Shown here: in pieces, positions 24,524-34,900 of the stretch
How positions within the stretch are numbered: the first letter of the stretch is position 1
How the letters are laid out: every line of letters starts with the position of its first letter
NCBI GenBank assembly: GCA_016936155.1
Contig: JAFGPO010000154.1
Location: forward strand, 1 to 51,664
DNA: 51,664 bases
Direction: 5' to 3'
Source of the DNA: Caldifarciminota bacterium
GTDB lineage: Bacteria > Hydrothermota > Tepidihabitantia > SM23-42
The notes under the pieces: generated by a model
Database searches by the model: none
Told to the model about the DNA's origin: nothing
Seen by the model: the letters and a program-made list of their open reading frames with translations, nothing else
Position numbers and translations under genes: made by a program

Positions 24524-25951
24524 TCATTTGGCGATCCCGATCTGCACCTTCCGGAAGCGTGCAGGAACGGTCCCGTGACCCACGAACGCGGTCTGTCCAG
24601 GTTCCCCTTTGCCGCAATTTGGTACTCCCCAGAGGACCCACTCCTTCTTGTTCCCAAGCGCATCGCACCGGTTCCAGAACTGGGGTGTAATGCCGGTATA
24701 GGTCGAGTTTTTATAGACCTGGCCCAATTTTCCATTCTTGATCTGGCGCGCGAGTTCACACCCGAACTGGAAGTTGAGGCGCTTGTCATCGATCGACCAG
24801 GATTTGTTCGTGCTCATGAAGACACCATCTTTTGTATCCGCGATCATATCCTTGAGGCTCCACGTGCCGGGCACAAGATTGATATTGGTCATACGGATGA
24901 GAGGAATCCTGTTCCACCCGTCCGCGCGCATTGCGCCGCTCGACACGCTGCCAATGACCGGCGCGGTCTCGCGCGAACTGAGGTACCCGACGAATACGCC
25001 GTCCTTTATCAAAAACACGCGTTGTGCCGGAATCCCTTCATCATCCCACCCAAAAGTCCCCAGACCGCCCGGCGTGGTCGCGTCCGCCACGATATTCACG
25101 ATCGCTGATCCGTACTTCAGAGCATGCAGTTTGTCCGTGGTCATGAAACTCGTACCGGCATATGATGCTTCAGTACCCAGCACCCGGTCGAGCTCAGTCG
25201 GATGACCGCACGATTCATGGGTTTGCAAAACCATTTGCTCGGAATCGAGGATCACCGTAGTCTCTTTTGAAGGACAGGGCTTGGCTGTCAGGAGCATCAC
25301 TGCGTCATCCCGGACACGCGCGGCATTGCCGGCCAGATCCAGTTCATCAATGAATTCATACCCTGCCTGGCGATGGTTCCCGTAGGAACGCGTTTGCAGA
25401 TCTCCTTTATCCATGGCGAATGCTTTGATATTCCCTCCGGAAAAATACATTTCCTGTTCCAGGAAGGAACCGACAATCGACGCGAAATAATTCTTGATCC
25501 GCCGGAAGCGGATGAACCCGGTGCTGACCTTGATCTTCGGATCCTTGCGCATGATGCTGTCACACTTCATGAGCAGGTCGATCTTCTTGCTTAAGGGGAC
25601 CTTCATCGGTTGGACCTTCACGTTCGAACAATACGAACCCCGGTACGCCTTTACCGGAGCCAGGGTGATCCCGCTTCCTTTCACCTTCGCGGAAGCGCGC
25701 GCGATATTCAGAGCATCACGCGTCACCACATCCGCCTCTCGTTTCGTGACCGTATTGGAAGATGAAAATCCCCAGGCAGAATCCTTGATCAACCGCACAC
25801 CGAAACCTGCGTCCGTGGTATGCGTGATCGCTTCAAGGACGCCGTTCTTGATCATGATGAGCTCGGCTTCCTGTTCGACATACCGCACATCGCCATATTC
25901 CACTTTTTTGCTCTTTAATGTATCAATTATTCTTTTAAGGAATTGCTGCAT
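24524..25951 (-). CDS. TldD/PmbA family metalloprotease
   Basis: This 475-aa protein is of the TldD/TldE (PmbA) family, zinc peptidases that mature peptide modifiers. The HESCGHPTELDRVLG segment carries the H-E-x-x-x-H zinc motif, so this is the catalytic TldD type. Other family blocks are GFGVRLIKDSAWGFSSSN near the N terminus and the C-terminal GVPNCGKGEPGQ. No TldE partner is adjacent, although the pair is usual. A good Shine-Dalgarno (aaggag) lies before the ATG. Confidence 0.93.
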   Translation of the reverse strand: MQQFLKRIIDTLKSKKVEYGDVRYVEQEAELIMIKNGVLEAITHTTDAGFGVRLIKDSAWGFSSSNTVTKREADVVTRDALNIARASAKVKGSGITLAPVKAYRGSYCSNVKVQPMKVPLSKKIDLLMKCDSIMRKDPKIKVSTGFIRFRRIKNYFASIVGSFLEQEMYFSGGNIKAFAMDKGDLQTRSYGNHRQAGYEFIDELDLAGNAARVRDDAVMLLTAKPCPSKETTVILDSEQMVLQTHESCGHPTELDRVLGTEASYAGTSFMTTDKLHALKYGSAIVNIVADATTPGGLGTFGWDDEGIPAQRVFLIKDGVFVGYLSSRETAPVIGSVSSGAMRADGWNRIPLIRMTNINLVPGTWSLKDMIADTKDGVFMSTNKSWSIDDKRLNFQFGCELARQIKNGKLGQVYKNSTYTGITPQFWNRCDALGNKKEWVLWGVPNCGKGEPGQTAFVGHGTVPARFRKVQIGIAK

Positions 25952-26015
25952 CGTCTATCTCCTTTTCTTGCCATAGTCCACACTGATCAGGTACTACATG
26001 CAACATTCAATGATA

Positions 26016-26043
26016 ATCATACCCGTATTTTAAGGGAGGTCAA
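26016..26043 (-). promoter_or_regulatory. Promoter of the TldD-like gene
   Basis: On the minus strand: TTGACC (26043-26038), 16-bp spacer, TATGAT (26021-26016). It is followed by a leader of roughly 58 nt with an AAGGAG site before the ATG at 25951. Confidence 0.6.
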
Positions 26044-26133
26044 GCGTATGATGGTTACGGCATAATACGGGAATACCGCACTGTCAATTCCAAAATCCGC
26101 AATGCCGTAAAAGTCCTCTTCTGCCTTCTTCGG

Positions 26134-27414
26134 TTACTGTGGTAACCGTATCGTGAATGTCGTACCCTTGCCCGGCGTGCTCTCGACCTGGATGCGGCCG
26201 TTGTGGAGTTCTATGACCCGGCTCACATACGCAAGACCAAGTCCCATGCCATTTGCCTTTCCTGAATAAAAGGGCGTGAAAATCCTTTCCATTTCTTTTG
26301 CATCCAGACCTTTACCCGTGTCCGTGACTGTAATGACCAGGTGATCGTTCACCACGGATGCGCTGATCGCCACGATCCCCTTATCCTCGATCGCCTCATA
26401 GCTGTTCTTGAGAAGATTGGCGAGCGCCATCACGAGCAGGCCGTGATCACCAATAAACCGGGACCGCTGGAGATCGATCTTCTTCTGAATTGTAACATAT
26501 TTTGGTGGACGTGACCGCTCGATCGAAGTAGCCAGCAGGTCCGCGATATCGAATTCACCCTGAACCATATCGAGTGGTTTTGAGTACTCAAGCAACCGGT
26601 TGATCAGCTGTTCCATGGTCTTGCACTCCTTAACGATCTCGGTCGCGCCCTTCTTCCCTTTTTCCACGAGGCGCGCAAGCCCGGAGATCGCGCCAATGGA
26701 ATTGCGGAACTCATGAGCGATGTACGCGGAGAATTCCACCAGCGTCTGTTCCCGTACTTTCATTTTTTTGAAGATCTCACTGAAGGTTTCAGAAACAAAA
26801 TCCTCCTTGTGCGTTTCCACGCCGAGATCCTTTGCAAGCCTGGTCACGTAGCGCATGGGCATGAAAAGATTGCGGATGAGGAAAATACCCAGGAATCCGA
26901 TAAAAAACAGAGAAAAGGTAATATAAAATAGATGCCATCTGAATAACACATCGTATGTTGCCAGGTATGACGATGAATACGACGCGTAAAAATAAAATGC
27001 CGGCTGACTGCTGCGGTACAAAAATGTTGATCCGCGCCGCACAAGTTCATCCTCACCCGGCATGCGTTCGAATTCGTTGGAAAAATCGATCGTCTGATGC
27101 ATGGGCATATACTGCGGCTTTAGAACATGCGAATCAAAATGGCGGGATCCGCTGGTATCGCTGATGATCATATGGTCAAATTCAAAAGCCCGATGGATGT
27201 TTTTCAGTTGAAAGAAAAGTCCGGGATCAGTCTGATTCGTCCGCATGAACAGACCGCAGAGCGTGGCAACCGAGATGATGGTGTTCTGGTCCTGGGCAAT
27301 GAGTTCATTTCGCAGGCGAATGCCGACATACAAATTGACCGCGGCGAGAAACAAAATGCACGCGATAAAAACGACCGCCACGATCGTGATGGTGCGCGGA
27401 TACGAACTTTTCAC
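26134..27414 (-). CDS. Sensor histidine kinase
   Basis: This 426-aa membrane histidine kinase has TM1 at about residues 9-32, a periplasmic sensor loop of about 125 residues, TM2 at about 160-182, and then a linker and dimerisation domain with the H-box FSAYIAHEFRNSIGAISGLA (His234). The ATPase domain has NLLKNSYEAI (N-box), DTGKGLDAKEMERIFTPFYS and GMGLGLAYV (G-boxes). No response regulator is nearby. It starts at a GTG overlapping the stop of the secreted M6 protease gene (GTGA), so the two are made together. Confidence 0.93.
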   Translation of the reverse strand: MKSSYPRTITIVAVVFIACILFLAAVNLYVGIRLRNELIAQDQNTIISVATLCGLFMRTNQTDPGLFFQLKNIHRAFEFDHMIISDTSGSRHFDSHVLKPQYMPMHQTIDFSNEFERMPGEDELVRRGSTFLYRSSQPAFYFYASYSSSYLATYDVLFRWHLFYITFSLFFIGFLGIFLIRNLFMPMRYVTRLAKDLGVETHKEDFVSETFSEIFKKMKVREQTLVEFSAYIAHEFRNSIGAISGLARLVEKGKKGATEIVKECKTMEQLINRLLEYSKPLDMVQGEFDIADLLATSIERSRPPKYVTIQKKIDLQRSRFIGDHGLLVMALANLLKNSYEAIEDKGIVAISASVVNDHLVITVTDTGKGLDAKEMERIFTPFYSGKANGMGLGLAYVSRVIELHNGRIQVESTPGKGTTFTIRLPQ

Positions 27415-29087
27415 CGGATTATGGTCAAACGACCCTTTTGCCGTTCTGTATTCCCGCCGGTCTTTTCCACTTCGATCACATACAGGTACATGCCGCTCAC
27501 GGCATTCTGCCCGCGTTCATTCTTGAGATCCCAGTACGCGCGCCGGGCAAAGGGATCCACTTCAAAGGGCTCGGAATCCAGAATGCGCACGAGTTCACCT
27601 GCGATGTTGAACACGCTCACTTTGAACGATGGGAACTGCTGACCGAGTTCCATGGTATCGGACGGTACATAAGTGATGATCACCTTGCTCCCCCAGGAGG
27701 GTTCCTCGCGGGCAATGAACGGATTGGGGAACGAGTAGACCCGGCCCAGGAATACCGGAGTCACCCAGAACGAAGCGGTGATCGTCGATCCTGCCCCGCC
27801 GATATCATACACCCAGACACCGGTCGGATTGCCGTCATAATCAAAACTGTTGGGTGTTGTGGTATCGCCGAAACCGTATGTTGCATTCTTCCAGAGATCA
27901 GAATCCTCACCCCGGTCTCTGAGCAAAAAACTCCCATCGCCATCCGCCTGCATGATGCCAACGAGCGGGTGATCCTCGCGGTCATTGTGCTGGCGCGAAT
28001 CATCGACATGCAGGATGAGCAGACCGTTGCCTGGCAGGCCCCGGTCAAATCCCGTTTGATAACGGTTCTCGATCAAGAAATACTCGCCGGTCCCCCCAGA
28101 ATACGTTTCCCAATCCGCGCCGTTCGGATCCTCGAGCATGCGCACGGCAAACGGGTTTGTTGCTGCGGCTGATACTTGAACGCCCTCGCGCTTGGGAACC
28201 CCGTACCGGGTTACTTCGACCAGATTGTCGAGCCATCCGAACTGGTACTTTGCCCAGGCGCAAAAATGCGTGGGCGTGGAACCAGGCAGGCTGTCTTCAT
28301 GAGGTCTGCCCCATGACCCGGCGGCCATGATGCCAAAAAAACCCAATCCATAGGTCGAGTAATCCCGGTCATACAGATCAGGCAGGCCCAGCACATGGCC
28401 GAACTCATGTGCAAATACCCCGACCGTGATCCGTCCTGAGTAGGTTTCAAAGCGTTCCGGTTCCATGGAGTACACATCAACGACCACCCCGTCATTGGTA
28501 TGGAAAGCGCCCGGGCATCCGCTGCCCGTGTTTGAAAGCTGCCATTTGTGCGACCACACACAACCCGGGTCTCCGGTTTCCTCGGCACCCGGTCCCGCGT
28601 GCACGATGAAGATCGCATCGACCATGCCGTCGCCATCCGCGTCAAAATCCGAGAAATCAACGACCGGATCAGCAAGGCTGCACGCCGCGATCACGATCCC
28701 CTGCACGTTGTTCGGGTATGTGCCCGGATAGATGCCAAAACTGTCGCCGATGTAGTATGAGTAATCCCGCGGTGCCCTGACCCACTGCGTGATCACGCTG
28801 CTCTTGCTGATCGTGAATTTCCCGTGCGATACTTCTGAATAGTAATCACGCATGGAATTCTGGTTCTCGCCGTAAATAAGCGAATCGAATCGATCAGCTG
28901 AATAGGATGCACCATTATCATCAAAATCGACGAGAATGACCAGTGCAGCGCGCTCGCCGGTTGGCGGTTCGAGCAATGGCTCGGCTTTTTCCATGAGCGC
29001 GGGGAATTTTGGCTGGATGACCGGCGCCTTAATCCTGGCATAGGGATTCGGCGGCATTACGATGAGTGCGAGTAATAGTACATACAT
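27411..29087 (-). CDS. Secreted M6-family metalloprotease with C-terminal sorting domain
   Basis: This 558-aa immune-inhibitor-A-like zinc protease has a short N-terminal signal (YVLLLALIVM). The catalytic FAHEFGHVLGLPDLYDRD (H-E-x-x-H-x-x-G-x-x-D) starts at residue 225. A calcium-binding-like DFDADGDGMVD loop lies near residue 147. The last ~100 residues form a FlgD/T9SS type A-like domain: VYSFPNPF, then VSVFNIAGELVRILD and AVSGMYLYVIEV. The start is leaderless. It is coupled to the downstream histidine kinase, which is unusual. Confidence 0.93.
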   Translation of the reverse strand: MYVLLLALIVMPPNPYARIKAPVIQPKFPALMEKAEPLLEPPTGERAALVILVDFDDNGASYSADRFDSLIYGENQNSMRDYYSEVSHGKFTISKSSVITQWVRAPRDYSYYIGDSFGIYPGTYPNNVQGIVIAACSLADPVVDFSDFDADGDGMVDAIFIVHAGPGAEETGDPGCVWSHKWQLSNTGSGCPGAFHTNDGVVVDVYSMEPERFETYSGRITVGVFAHEFGHVLGLPDLYDRDYSTYGLGFFGIMAAGSWGRPHEDSLPGSTPTHFCAWAKYQFGWLDNLVEVTRYGVPKREGVQVSAAATNPFAVRMLEDPNGADWETYSGGTGEYFLIENRYQTGFDRGLPGNGLLILHVDDSRQHNDREDHPLVGIMQADGDGSFLLRDRGEDSDLWKNATYGFGDTTTPNSFDYDGNPTGVWVYDIGGAGSTITASFWVTPVFLGRVYSFPNPFIAREEPSWGSKVIITYVPSDTMELGQQFPSFKVSVFNIAGELVRILDSEPFEVDPFARRAYWDLKNERGQNAVSGMYLYVIEVEKTGGNTERQKGRLTIIR

Positions 29088-29092
29088 ACTCT

Positions 29093-29120
29093 ATTATAAT
29101 CATGCGTCTTAACGTGTCAA
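29093..29120 (-). promoter_or_regulatory. Promoter of the M6 protease-histidine kinase operon (predicted leaderless)
   Basis: On the minus strand: TTGACA (29120-29115), 16-bp spacer, TATAAT (29098-29093), 5 nt to the ATG at 29087. No Shine-Dalgarno. Confidence 0.8.
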
Positions 29121-29445
29121 TGAAGAGAAACCAGAAGACGTTAGGATCGTTAATTGCGTTAATAGCGTTATTATAATCATTATAATCCATAAAAGCATAT
29201 CAGGATTCTATCTGATACCCTGGGTTGCTGGTACCCTGCGTGCTGATGTCCTGATCCGCTGATACGCGCTTGCGTAACAGTCATTTGTTATCAGTCGTTT
29301 GAAATTCAATTAGCATCGGGATTCTGTAATGTGATATTCACGAGTTCGGTGGGTAATTTTTTACCCAATCCACGGATTTATTTCCATAGTCAGCATGTTT
29401 TTCGCGCACAACTCTCTATATTACGTGGTTTATTATCTTAAAACA
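29121..29445. repeat. Divergent spacer with 8-bp-period element (copy 2), 7-mers and a hairpin
   Basis: No gene is seen. Copy 2 of the conserved 33-mer is at 29235-29267, preceded by CTG-led words from about 29211. The 7-mers gtcattt, gttatca and gtcgttt follow at about 29280-29300. At 29350-29367, tgggtaa-tttt-ttaccca is a perfect 7-bp hairpin that could be an operator or a weak terminator. Confidence 0.6.
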
Positions 29446-29460
29446 GGCATGTATCTTGCA
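29446..29460 (+). promoter_or_regulatory. Possible sigma-54 promoter of the minor-pilin operon
   Basis: aGGcatgtatcttGCa has GG and GC separated by exactly 10 bp, as in the -24/-12 consensus TGGCAC-N5-TTGC. The expected start near 29471 leaves a 20-nt leader that carries the GGAGG of the first pilin gene. Pilin genes are often RpoN-controlled. No sigma-70 box as good as those elsewhere in the window is seen here. Confidence 0.45.
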
Positions 29461-29490
29461 TACTATATATGCGTATGATTGGAGGTGAAA

Positions 29491-30042
29491 ATGTTCAAAC
29501 GACTTTCACAGTATAGAAAAGACGGTTCATCACGCGGTTTTACGCTCGTTGAAGTCATGGTCATCATAATCCTCATCGGCATTATCCTGCTCTTTGCGAT
29601 CCCGAATTTCGGATCGATCCAGCGCCGGGCGCGCATCCGCGCCGGCGCCCAGGAGATCGGACAGGATCTTCGGAGCATCCGGGAGCGCGCGCTCGCGTCC
29701 GGACAGAGATTTTACGCGGTCAAGGACCTGTCAAACAAGTCCTACCATGTATATCTGCCGGATGGCACGCAGCAGACGCGCGACCTTGGATCAACAACCG
29801 GCGGCAATTTGCAATTCGGCACGTCGGTTGCCGGGGTGGGGATACCTGAAGATCCGGACGGCCTGGCAGGATCCTTTGACTTCACTACCGGCGATACGCT
29901 GTGGTTCGAACCACGGGGTTCAATGTCACGGGGTGCGATCTACCTCACTGACGGCAAGGAAGATTATGCAGTCGGTGTCACGAGTCTCGGCATGATACGC
30001 GTGTACATGTGGGGTAAAGCCGGCACCTGGAATAAATTCTAA
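29491..30042 (+). CDS. GspH/FimT-type minor pseudopilin
   Basis: This 183-aa type IV pilin-like protein has the prepilin peptidase site and methylation motif RGFTLVEVMVIIILIGIILL (cleavage after Gly, Glu at +5). IRAGAQEIGQDLRSIRERAL is typical of GspH/FimT. ATG at 29491 has GGAGGTGA 5 nt upstream; the track start at 29479 would place this site inside the gene. It is first gene of the six-gene pilus tip operon. Confidence 0.92.
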   Translation: MFKRLSQYRKDGSSRGFTLVEVMVIIILIGIILLFAIPNFGSIQRRARIRAGAQEIGQDLRSIRERALASGQRFYAVKDLSNKSYHVYLPDGTQQTRDLGSTTGGNLQFGTSVAGVGIPEDPDGLAGSFDFTTGDTLWFEPRGSMSRGAIYLTDGKEDYAVGVTSLGMIRVYMWGKAGTWNKF

Positions 30043-30055
30043 CTGGAGGTGAAAA

Positions 30056-30463
30056 ATGAAAAATGGGTTTACTTTAGTTGAAGTCCTGGTGGCGGTGGTC
30101 ATTCTCTCGATCGGCATTTTAGCCGTGAGCCAGATGACGGTCATGGGCATGAAAACGACCGCGGTCATCAACCAGCGGCTCTATGCGCGGACCACCATGG
30201 CGCGCCTGTTCGAGGACCTGAATACGCGGCCGCCAGATGACAGCCTGGTCAGGGATCCGGACGGCCCCGGCGATCTGGATGATGACAGTATTGGTGATTT
30301 TGCAATGACAATCAGTGATTCGCTGGCCAAGGTCAGTTATCAGACATTATGGAATGTCGCGGATAATATACCGGAACCCGGGCTTAAAACGATCCGGCTA
30401 TTCGTGCGCTGGGGTCCGGGCGATAAATACAGGCTCACCTCTAACCTGATCATGAGGATGTAA
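30056..30463 (+). CDS. PilV-like minor pilin
   Basis: This 135-aa protein has the N-terminal prepilin motif NGFTLVEVLVAVVILSIGIL directly after the start. LAVSQMTVMGMKTTAVINQR follows, a pattern typical of PilV/PulI-like minor pilins. A short acidic stretch (DPDGPGDLDDDSIGDF) could bind calcium. A strong Shine-Dalgarno (ggaggtga) precedes the ATG, 13 nt after the previous stop. It probably belongs to the pilus priming/tip complex with its neighbours. Confidence 0.9.
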   Translation: MKNGFTLVEVLVAVVILSIGILAVSQMTVMGMKTTAVINQRLYARTTMARLFEDLNTRPPDDSLVRDPDGPGDLDDDSIGDFAMTISDSLAKVSYQTLWNVADNIPEPGLKTIRLFVRWGPGDKYRLTSNLIMRM

Positions 30464-30472
30464 GGAGGCACC

Positions 30473-31405
30473 ATGAAAAAAGGTATGACGCTCGTTGAAG
30501 TCCTGGTCTCGCTCGTGATCCTCTCTTTCCTGCTCGCCGCGGTATTCACGATCCTCAATTTGCAAACCGTAAAATCCGCGACGGTCCGTAAAACAACGAT
30601 CCAGCAGACTGATGCCCAGGTTGCGCTCACACTCCTTAAATGGGATCTTGCAACGGCTGGTCTTGCGTACCCGAAGTCCGATACCGCAATCCTCGATCTT
30701 GATGGAGCGAATGATCCGGATACGATCGTCCTGCGCGGGGTCGGACTGGGCTTCGAAGCCACCACCACGAAATGGTCCTGGCTCCTTGACAAAGCCAGCG
30801 GTACACAAGCGCTCGTGCGCGCATTCGAAGGCAAGGACAGCGTGCTCAATTTTGGCGGCGGGGAACAGGTCGTGGTCCTTGACCGGGACCGGAACATCCT
30901 GAATCCGCCTGGCATCATCACGATTGTTAATGTTACGCCGGATACATTCGTTGATCCGAACAATGACTCAATCCCGGCACTCAAACTGGATCTCGACCTC
31001 TCGCTCTTCTCGATCGCAGGCATGGTCATGATCACGATCGACACCACGATCTACAATCCGGGACTGCCGATCTACGTGGATTTTGCCAACCGCACGTTGA
31101 TGCGCGGCAATGAAGTGCTGCTCGACAATGTTGAGGATCTGCAGATGGCCTACGGCACGGATTCAGATGGCGATGAGATCATTGATACATGGAATGATTT
31201 CCTGCCTGCCAACACTATTTCCTTAGGACGCAAGTGGATGATCAGATATACGCTGGTGACGGTTTCCCGGCCGCTTGGCGACTACAATTACCCTCATAAC
31301 CAGCTAACGATTGAGAATCATGTATACACCGTGACCCCGGCAATGCAGAAACAGAAGCGCATCTTTCTTACCGGGCTCGTCGCGCCCCCCAACCTGCAGC
31401 CATAG
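30473..31405 (+). CDS. PilW-like minor pilin
   Basis: This 310-aa protein has the prepilin signal KKGMTLVEVLVSLVILSFLL (Met replaces Phe after Gly; cleavage should still occur). Its large globular domain is rich in strands, as in PilW. DNVEDLQMAYGTDSDGDEII is a recognisable PilW-family segment with a calcium-loop-like D-x-D-G-D. The Shine-Dalgarno is aaggagg. Position third in PilV-PilW-PilX order supports the call. Confidence 0.9.
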   Translation: MKKGMTLVEVLVSLVILSFLLAAVFTILNLQTVKSATVRKTTIQQTDAQVALTLLKWDLATAGLAYPKSDTAILDLDGANDPDTIVLRGVGLGFEATTTKWSWLLDKASGTQALVRAFEGKDSVLNFGGGEQVVVLDRDRNILNPPGIITIVNVTPDTFVDPNNDSIPALKLDLDLSLFSIAGMVMITIDTTIYNPGLPIYVDFANRTLMRGNEVLLDNVEDLQMAYGTDSDGDEIIDTWNDFLPANTISLGRKWMIRYTLVTVSRPLGDYNYPHNQLTIENHVYTVTPAMQKQKRIFLTGLVAPPNLQP

Positions 31406-31413
31406 GAGGATTT

Positions 31414-31962
31414 ATGAAAAGAGATCGAACCTTAGAACTTACGAAGTTGAGAAGGTGTAAAACGAATCCGCTGCGTGCCTTCTTAACCTCGGTGTTTCCC
31501 AACTTCAATTCTTCACGAAAAGGTATCGCGCTGCTCGTTGCCCTCGGCACCATGATCATCATCCTTATCATCGGCGCCCTTGGTATCTTCCTGATCACGC
31601 GGGGCCTGCGCGTCACTGCCGGGCAGACACGGTACGAAACCGCGTACGAATCCGCGATCGCTTCAATGGAGATCGGCAAAACGCGCGCCCTGTACCTTAA
31701 CCAGAATCTGGCGATCCCTGACACTGCAGAGGTTATCAACGTGGGCAGCTACACGTGTTCGCTGTACGTGGAGCGCACGTCGTCGGTCGCGATCACCCTT
31801 TCCGGCACCGCCATGAAATTCGCGCGCGCCATTTCTGGACCCGGTTCCACGCCTTCAACCGGCAGTTACCGGACCTACTATATTCAGGTCCAGTCAACCG
31901 GTGCGGGCGGCGAGCAGGCGATGCTCGAAGTCTTGCAGCGGTATACAATCTTAGCGCAATAG
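31414..31962 (+). CDS. PilX-like minor pilin
   Basis: This 182-aa protein carries a PilX N-terminal-type segment, SSRKGIALLVALGTMIIILI, after an unusually long 33-residue basic leader. It is followed by the helical YETAYESAIASMEIGKTRAL stretch. PilX proteins lack Glu at +5, as seen here. It lies directly upstream of the PilY1-like gene, the conserved order for tip complexes. The Shine-Dalgarno is aggagg. Confidence 0.85.
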   Translation: MKRDRTLELTKLRRCKTNPLRAFLTSVFPNFNSSRKGIALLVALGTMIIILIIGALGIFLITRGLRVTAGQTRYETAYESAIASMEIGKTRALYLNQNLAIPDTAEVINVGSYTCSLYVERTSSVAITLSGTAMKFARAISGPGSTPSTGSYRTYYIQVQSTGAGGEQAMLEVLQRYTILAQ

Positions 31963-31971
31963 GAGGAAATA

Positions 31972-34900
31972 ATGAAAACAATCATTGTAACCTTAGTTTT
32001 ACTTGTGGGCATTGGTTTTGCCACGGACATGGCGCCCTACTGCTGTGCCCCGCCGTTCGTTACCACGGTCGTGGCGCCCAATATCCTGATCTCGCTCGAT
32101 AATTCAGGCAGTATGTGGGACCCGGCATATTCAACCTCCACGATCTACATGACCGACACCACGACCTGGTACGGATATTTCAAGCCGGAGAGCATGTACA
32201 CGTGGTCGTCCAATCACTGGGAATCCGATCCGGCCGGCATATGGCCCGGCAATATCCTCAACTGGGCAACAATGTCGCGCGCTGATGTCGCAAAAAAGGT
32301 ATTAACCGGCGGCAAGGCGAATATCGTGGGCGGTCATGCCCGGCTCGTGGGCGAGGGCCGTTCGGACTGGTATCGGTACTATCGCCGGGACGCAAGCAAT
32401 TACAACCGGTTTTACGTGTATCATTCAGCGGATAAAACCTACGTGACCGTTGACACGTACGGCGCTAACCCGCCGATCAACGGCACGATGAGTGGTCTGG
32501 CAATTGCGGTTGACATACCAGAGGAAGAGTACGGCGGCGTGCTTGATCAGATCGGGGACAAAGACGGCGATGAACACTGGGACGGCGATGCGCCGATCTT
32601 CGGTCTGTGGCACTATAATACTGACCGGGGCGGGCATATCCGGGATTACCTTGGCGACCCGGATTTCATTGACCTGCGCAACCACATCAATGATATGCAG
32701 GCGCTGACCTGGACCCCGCTGGCTGAGAATTACTTCGAGATCCTCCACTACTTTTCCCAGGCATCGCCCTATTACTTTAACGGCGACTACACGCGGAACC
32801 CCCAGGGTTTGCATGATCCATACTATGATAAGTATCTGCATGACATGGTCGAGTGCCGCCGTTCGTTCGTGCTCATGATCACGGACGGTGAAGCGACCAT
32901 GGATGCGGAGATCCCGGTCAATGATGCGACCATGCCCAACTGCACTGGTTTGACTACCTACTGGAACGGCGGCGGCGCGGAACACATGCTCGATGACGTC
33001 TGTCTGTACGGACACGTCAATGACCTGAGACCGGATACAGGAAGCGGCTGGGGCAACCGGGAATTACCGGATGACCAATCAATTGCCGGCTTCATCATCT
33101 ACGCGTTCGGCACGTCAGGTTCTGCGTTGCTCAGGGAAGCGGGCAAGTGCGCCGGGTTCAAGGACAAGAACGGCAACCACATCCCTGATCTGCAGCAGGA
33201 GTGGGACGAGAACGGGGACAGCATCCCGGACAATTACTATGAAGCCACGAACGGTTACGAGCTCGAAGCCGCGATCATGAACGCGATCATGCAGATGCTC
33301 GAGCGCATATCCTCGTCATCCGGTGTCGGCGTCGTATCTCAGGGCTCAAAAGCCGGCGGCGCAACTGCCCAATCGCAGTTCTATCCGCGCCGGACCTTTC
33401 CGTTCTCCGGTGAGGTCCTGACATGGATCGGCACGTGCCAGAGCCTCTGGCTCGATTCATACGGCTGGCTGCGCGAGGACACAGACCAGAATGGCACGCT
33501 CCACCTGATCAACGACTATGTTATTACTGAAGAATTCAATTCCGCAGCAGGAACCGGCTCCGGCAATGTCATATGCATACGAAAACAAGACCCCACGGGT
33601 CAGGGCGACCCGGCCCAGTTCGTCCTTATCGACACCGTGGAGATCGAGGATCTCAAACCGATCTGGGACGGCGGCAAATGGCTCTATAACCATACGCCCG
33701 GCGTGAGGAACATCACTGCCTTCATCGACTTTGACGGGAATGGCACGGTCAATCCAGGATCTGAGATCCTGAATTTCGTGCCGGCCAATGCCGCGCAATT
33801 CCGCCCGTACATGGGCGTTCCATCCATTGACAAAGCTGATACGATCATCCAGTATATCCGGGGCACTGACTTTACCGATCTGAGGCCGCGTAAAGTCGGC
33901 ATGACTACATGGAAGCTGGGTGATATCATCAATTCGAGCGCGGTCATTGTACAGAGCGACATCGAACGCTACGACTTTATTTACGGTGATCAATCATACC
34001 TTGACTACCATGAAATGTACGCTGACCGCCGCCAGGTCGTATATGTGGGCGGCAATGACGGGATGCTGCACTGCTTCAACGGCGGCGTTCCTGAGATGCT
34101 CTATGGTAACGAGATCGAACCCATGCGTTACAACGGCGCTGGGTACGATCTGGGCCAGGAACTCTGGGCGTACATTCCGTACAATCTTCTCCCGCACCTG
34201 ATGTGGCTCCCAGAACCCAGCTACTGCCACGTCTACTACAACGATCTTAAGGTGTATGTCACGGATGCCCAGATCTTCGCCGATGATGCCACGCATCCCC
34301 ATGGCTGGGGAACGCTCCTGGTCGGCGGCATGAGGCTCGGCGGATTGCCGATCACCAATGATGTTGACACGCGCACCTCGGCGCTGTTCGCGATCGATGT
34401 GACGGATCCGCTCGATCCTGTACCGATGTGGGAATTCACCCGTTCCCAGTTGAAATTGACGACCTGCTACTCCTCGGTCGTTAAGGTCGACTCCTCATGG
34501 TATCTCGTGTTCGGATCCGGCTGTGCGACGTGCAGCGGCGAGAGCAACCAGAATGCGGTCGTGTATGTACTCGACCTTGCGACCGGCGATTCACTCACAT
34601 CATGGGTCGTCCCGGAAGCGAATTCGTTCATTACCAATATCTTTGGGGCTGACTGGGGTCTTGACTACACGGTCGACCGTATCTATTTAGGCACCTGCCA
34701 TGAGGACGGATCCTTACCTGGTGATTACGGCGGGAAAATATACCGGATCGATACGAACGATGATCAGGATCCAGGTTCCTGGAGCGGACTCATCGAGGTG
34801 TTCGATTTGCAGCGTCCAATCACTGGCGAAGGCAGCATAGCGACCGACGACTACAACCATCTGTGGGTGTACTTTGGCAGCGGCCGTTTCTTCTCGGATG

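Noticed and set aside
27438-28172. Open frame of 244 aa on the plus strand
   Set aside because: It is antisense to the M6 protease gene, which has a full catalytic motif and sorting domain. The frame shows no domain.
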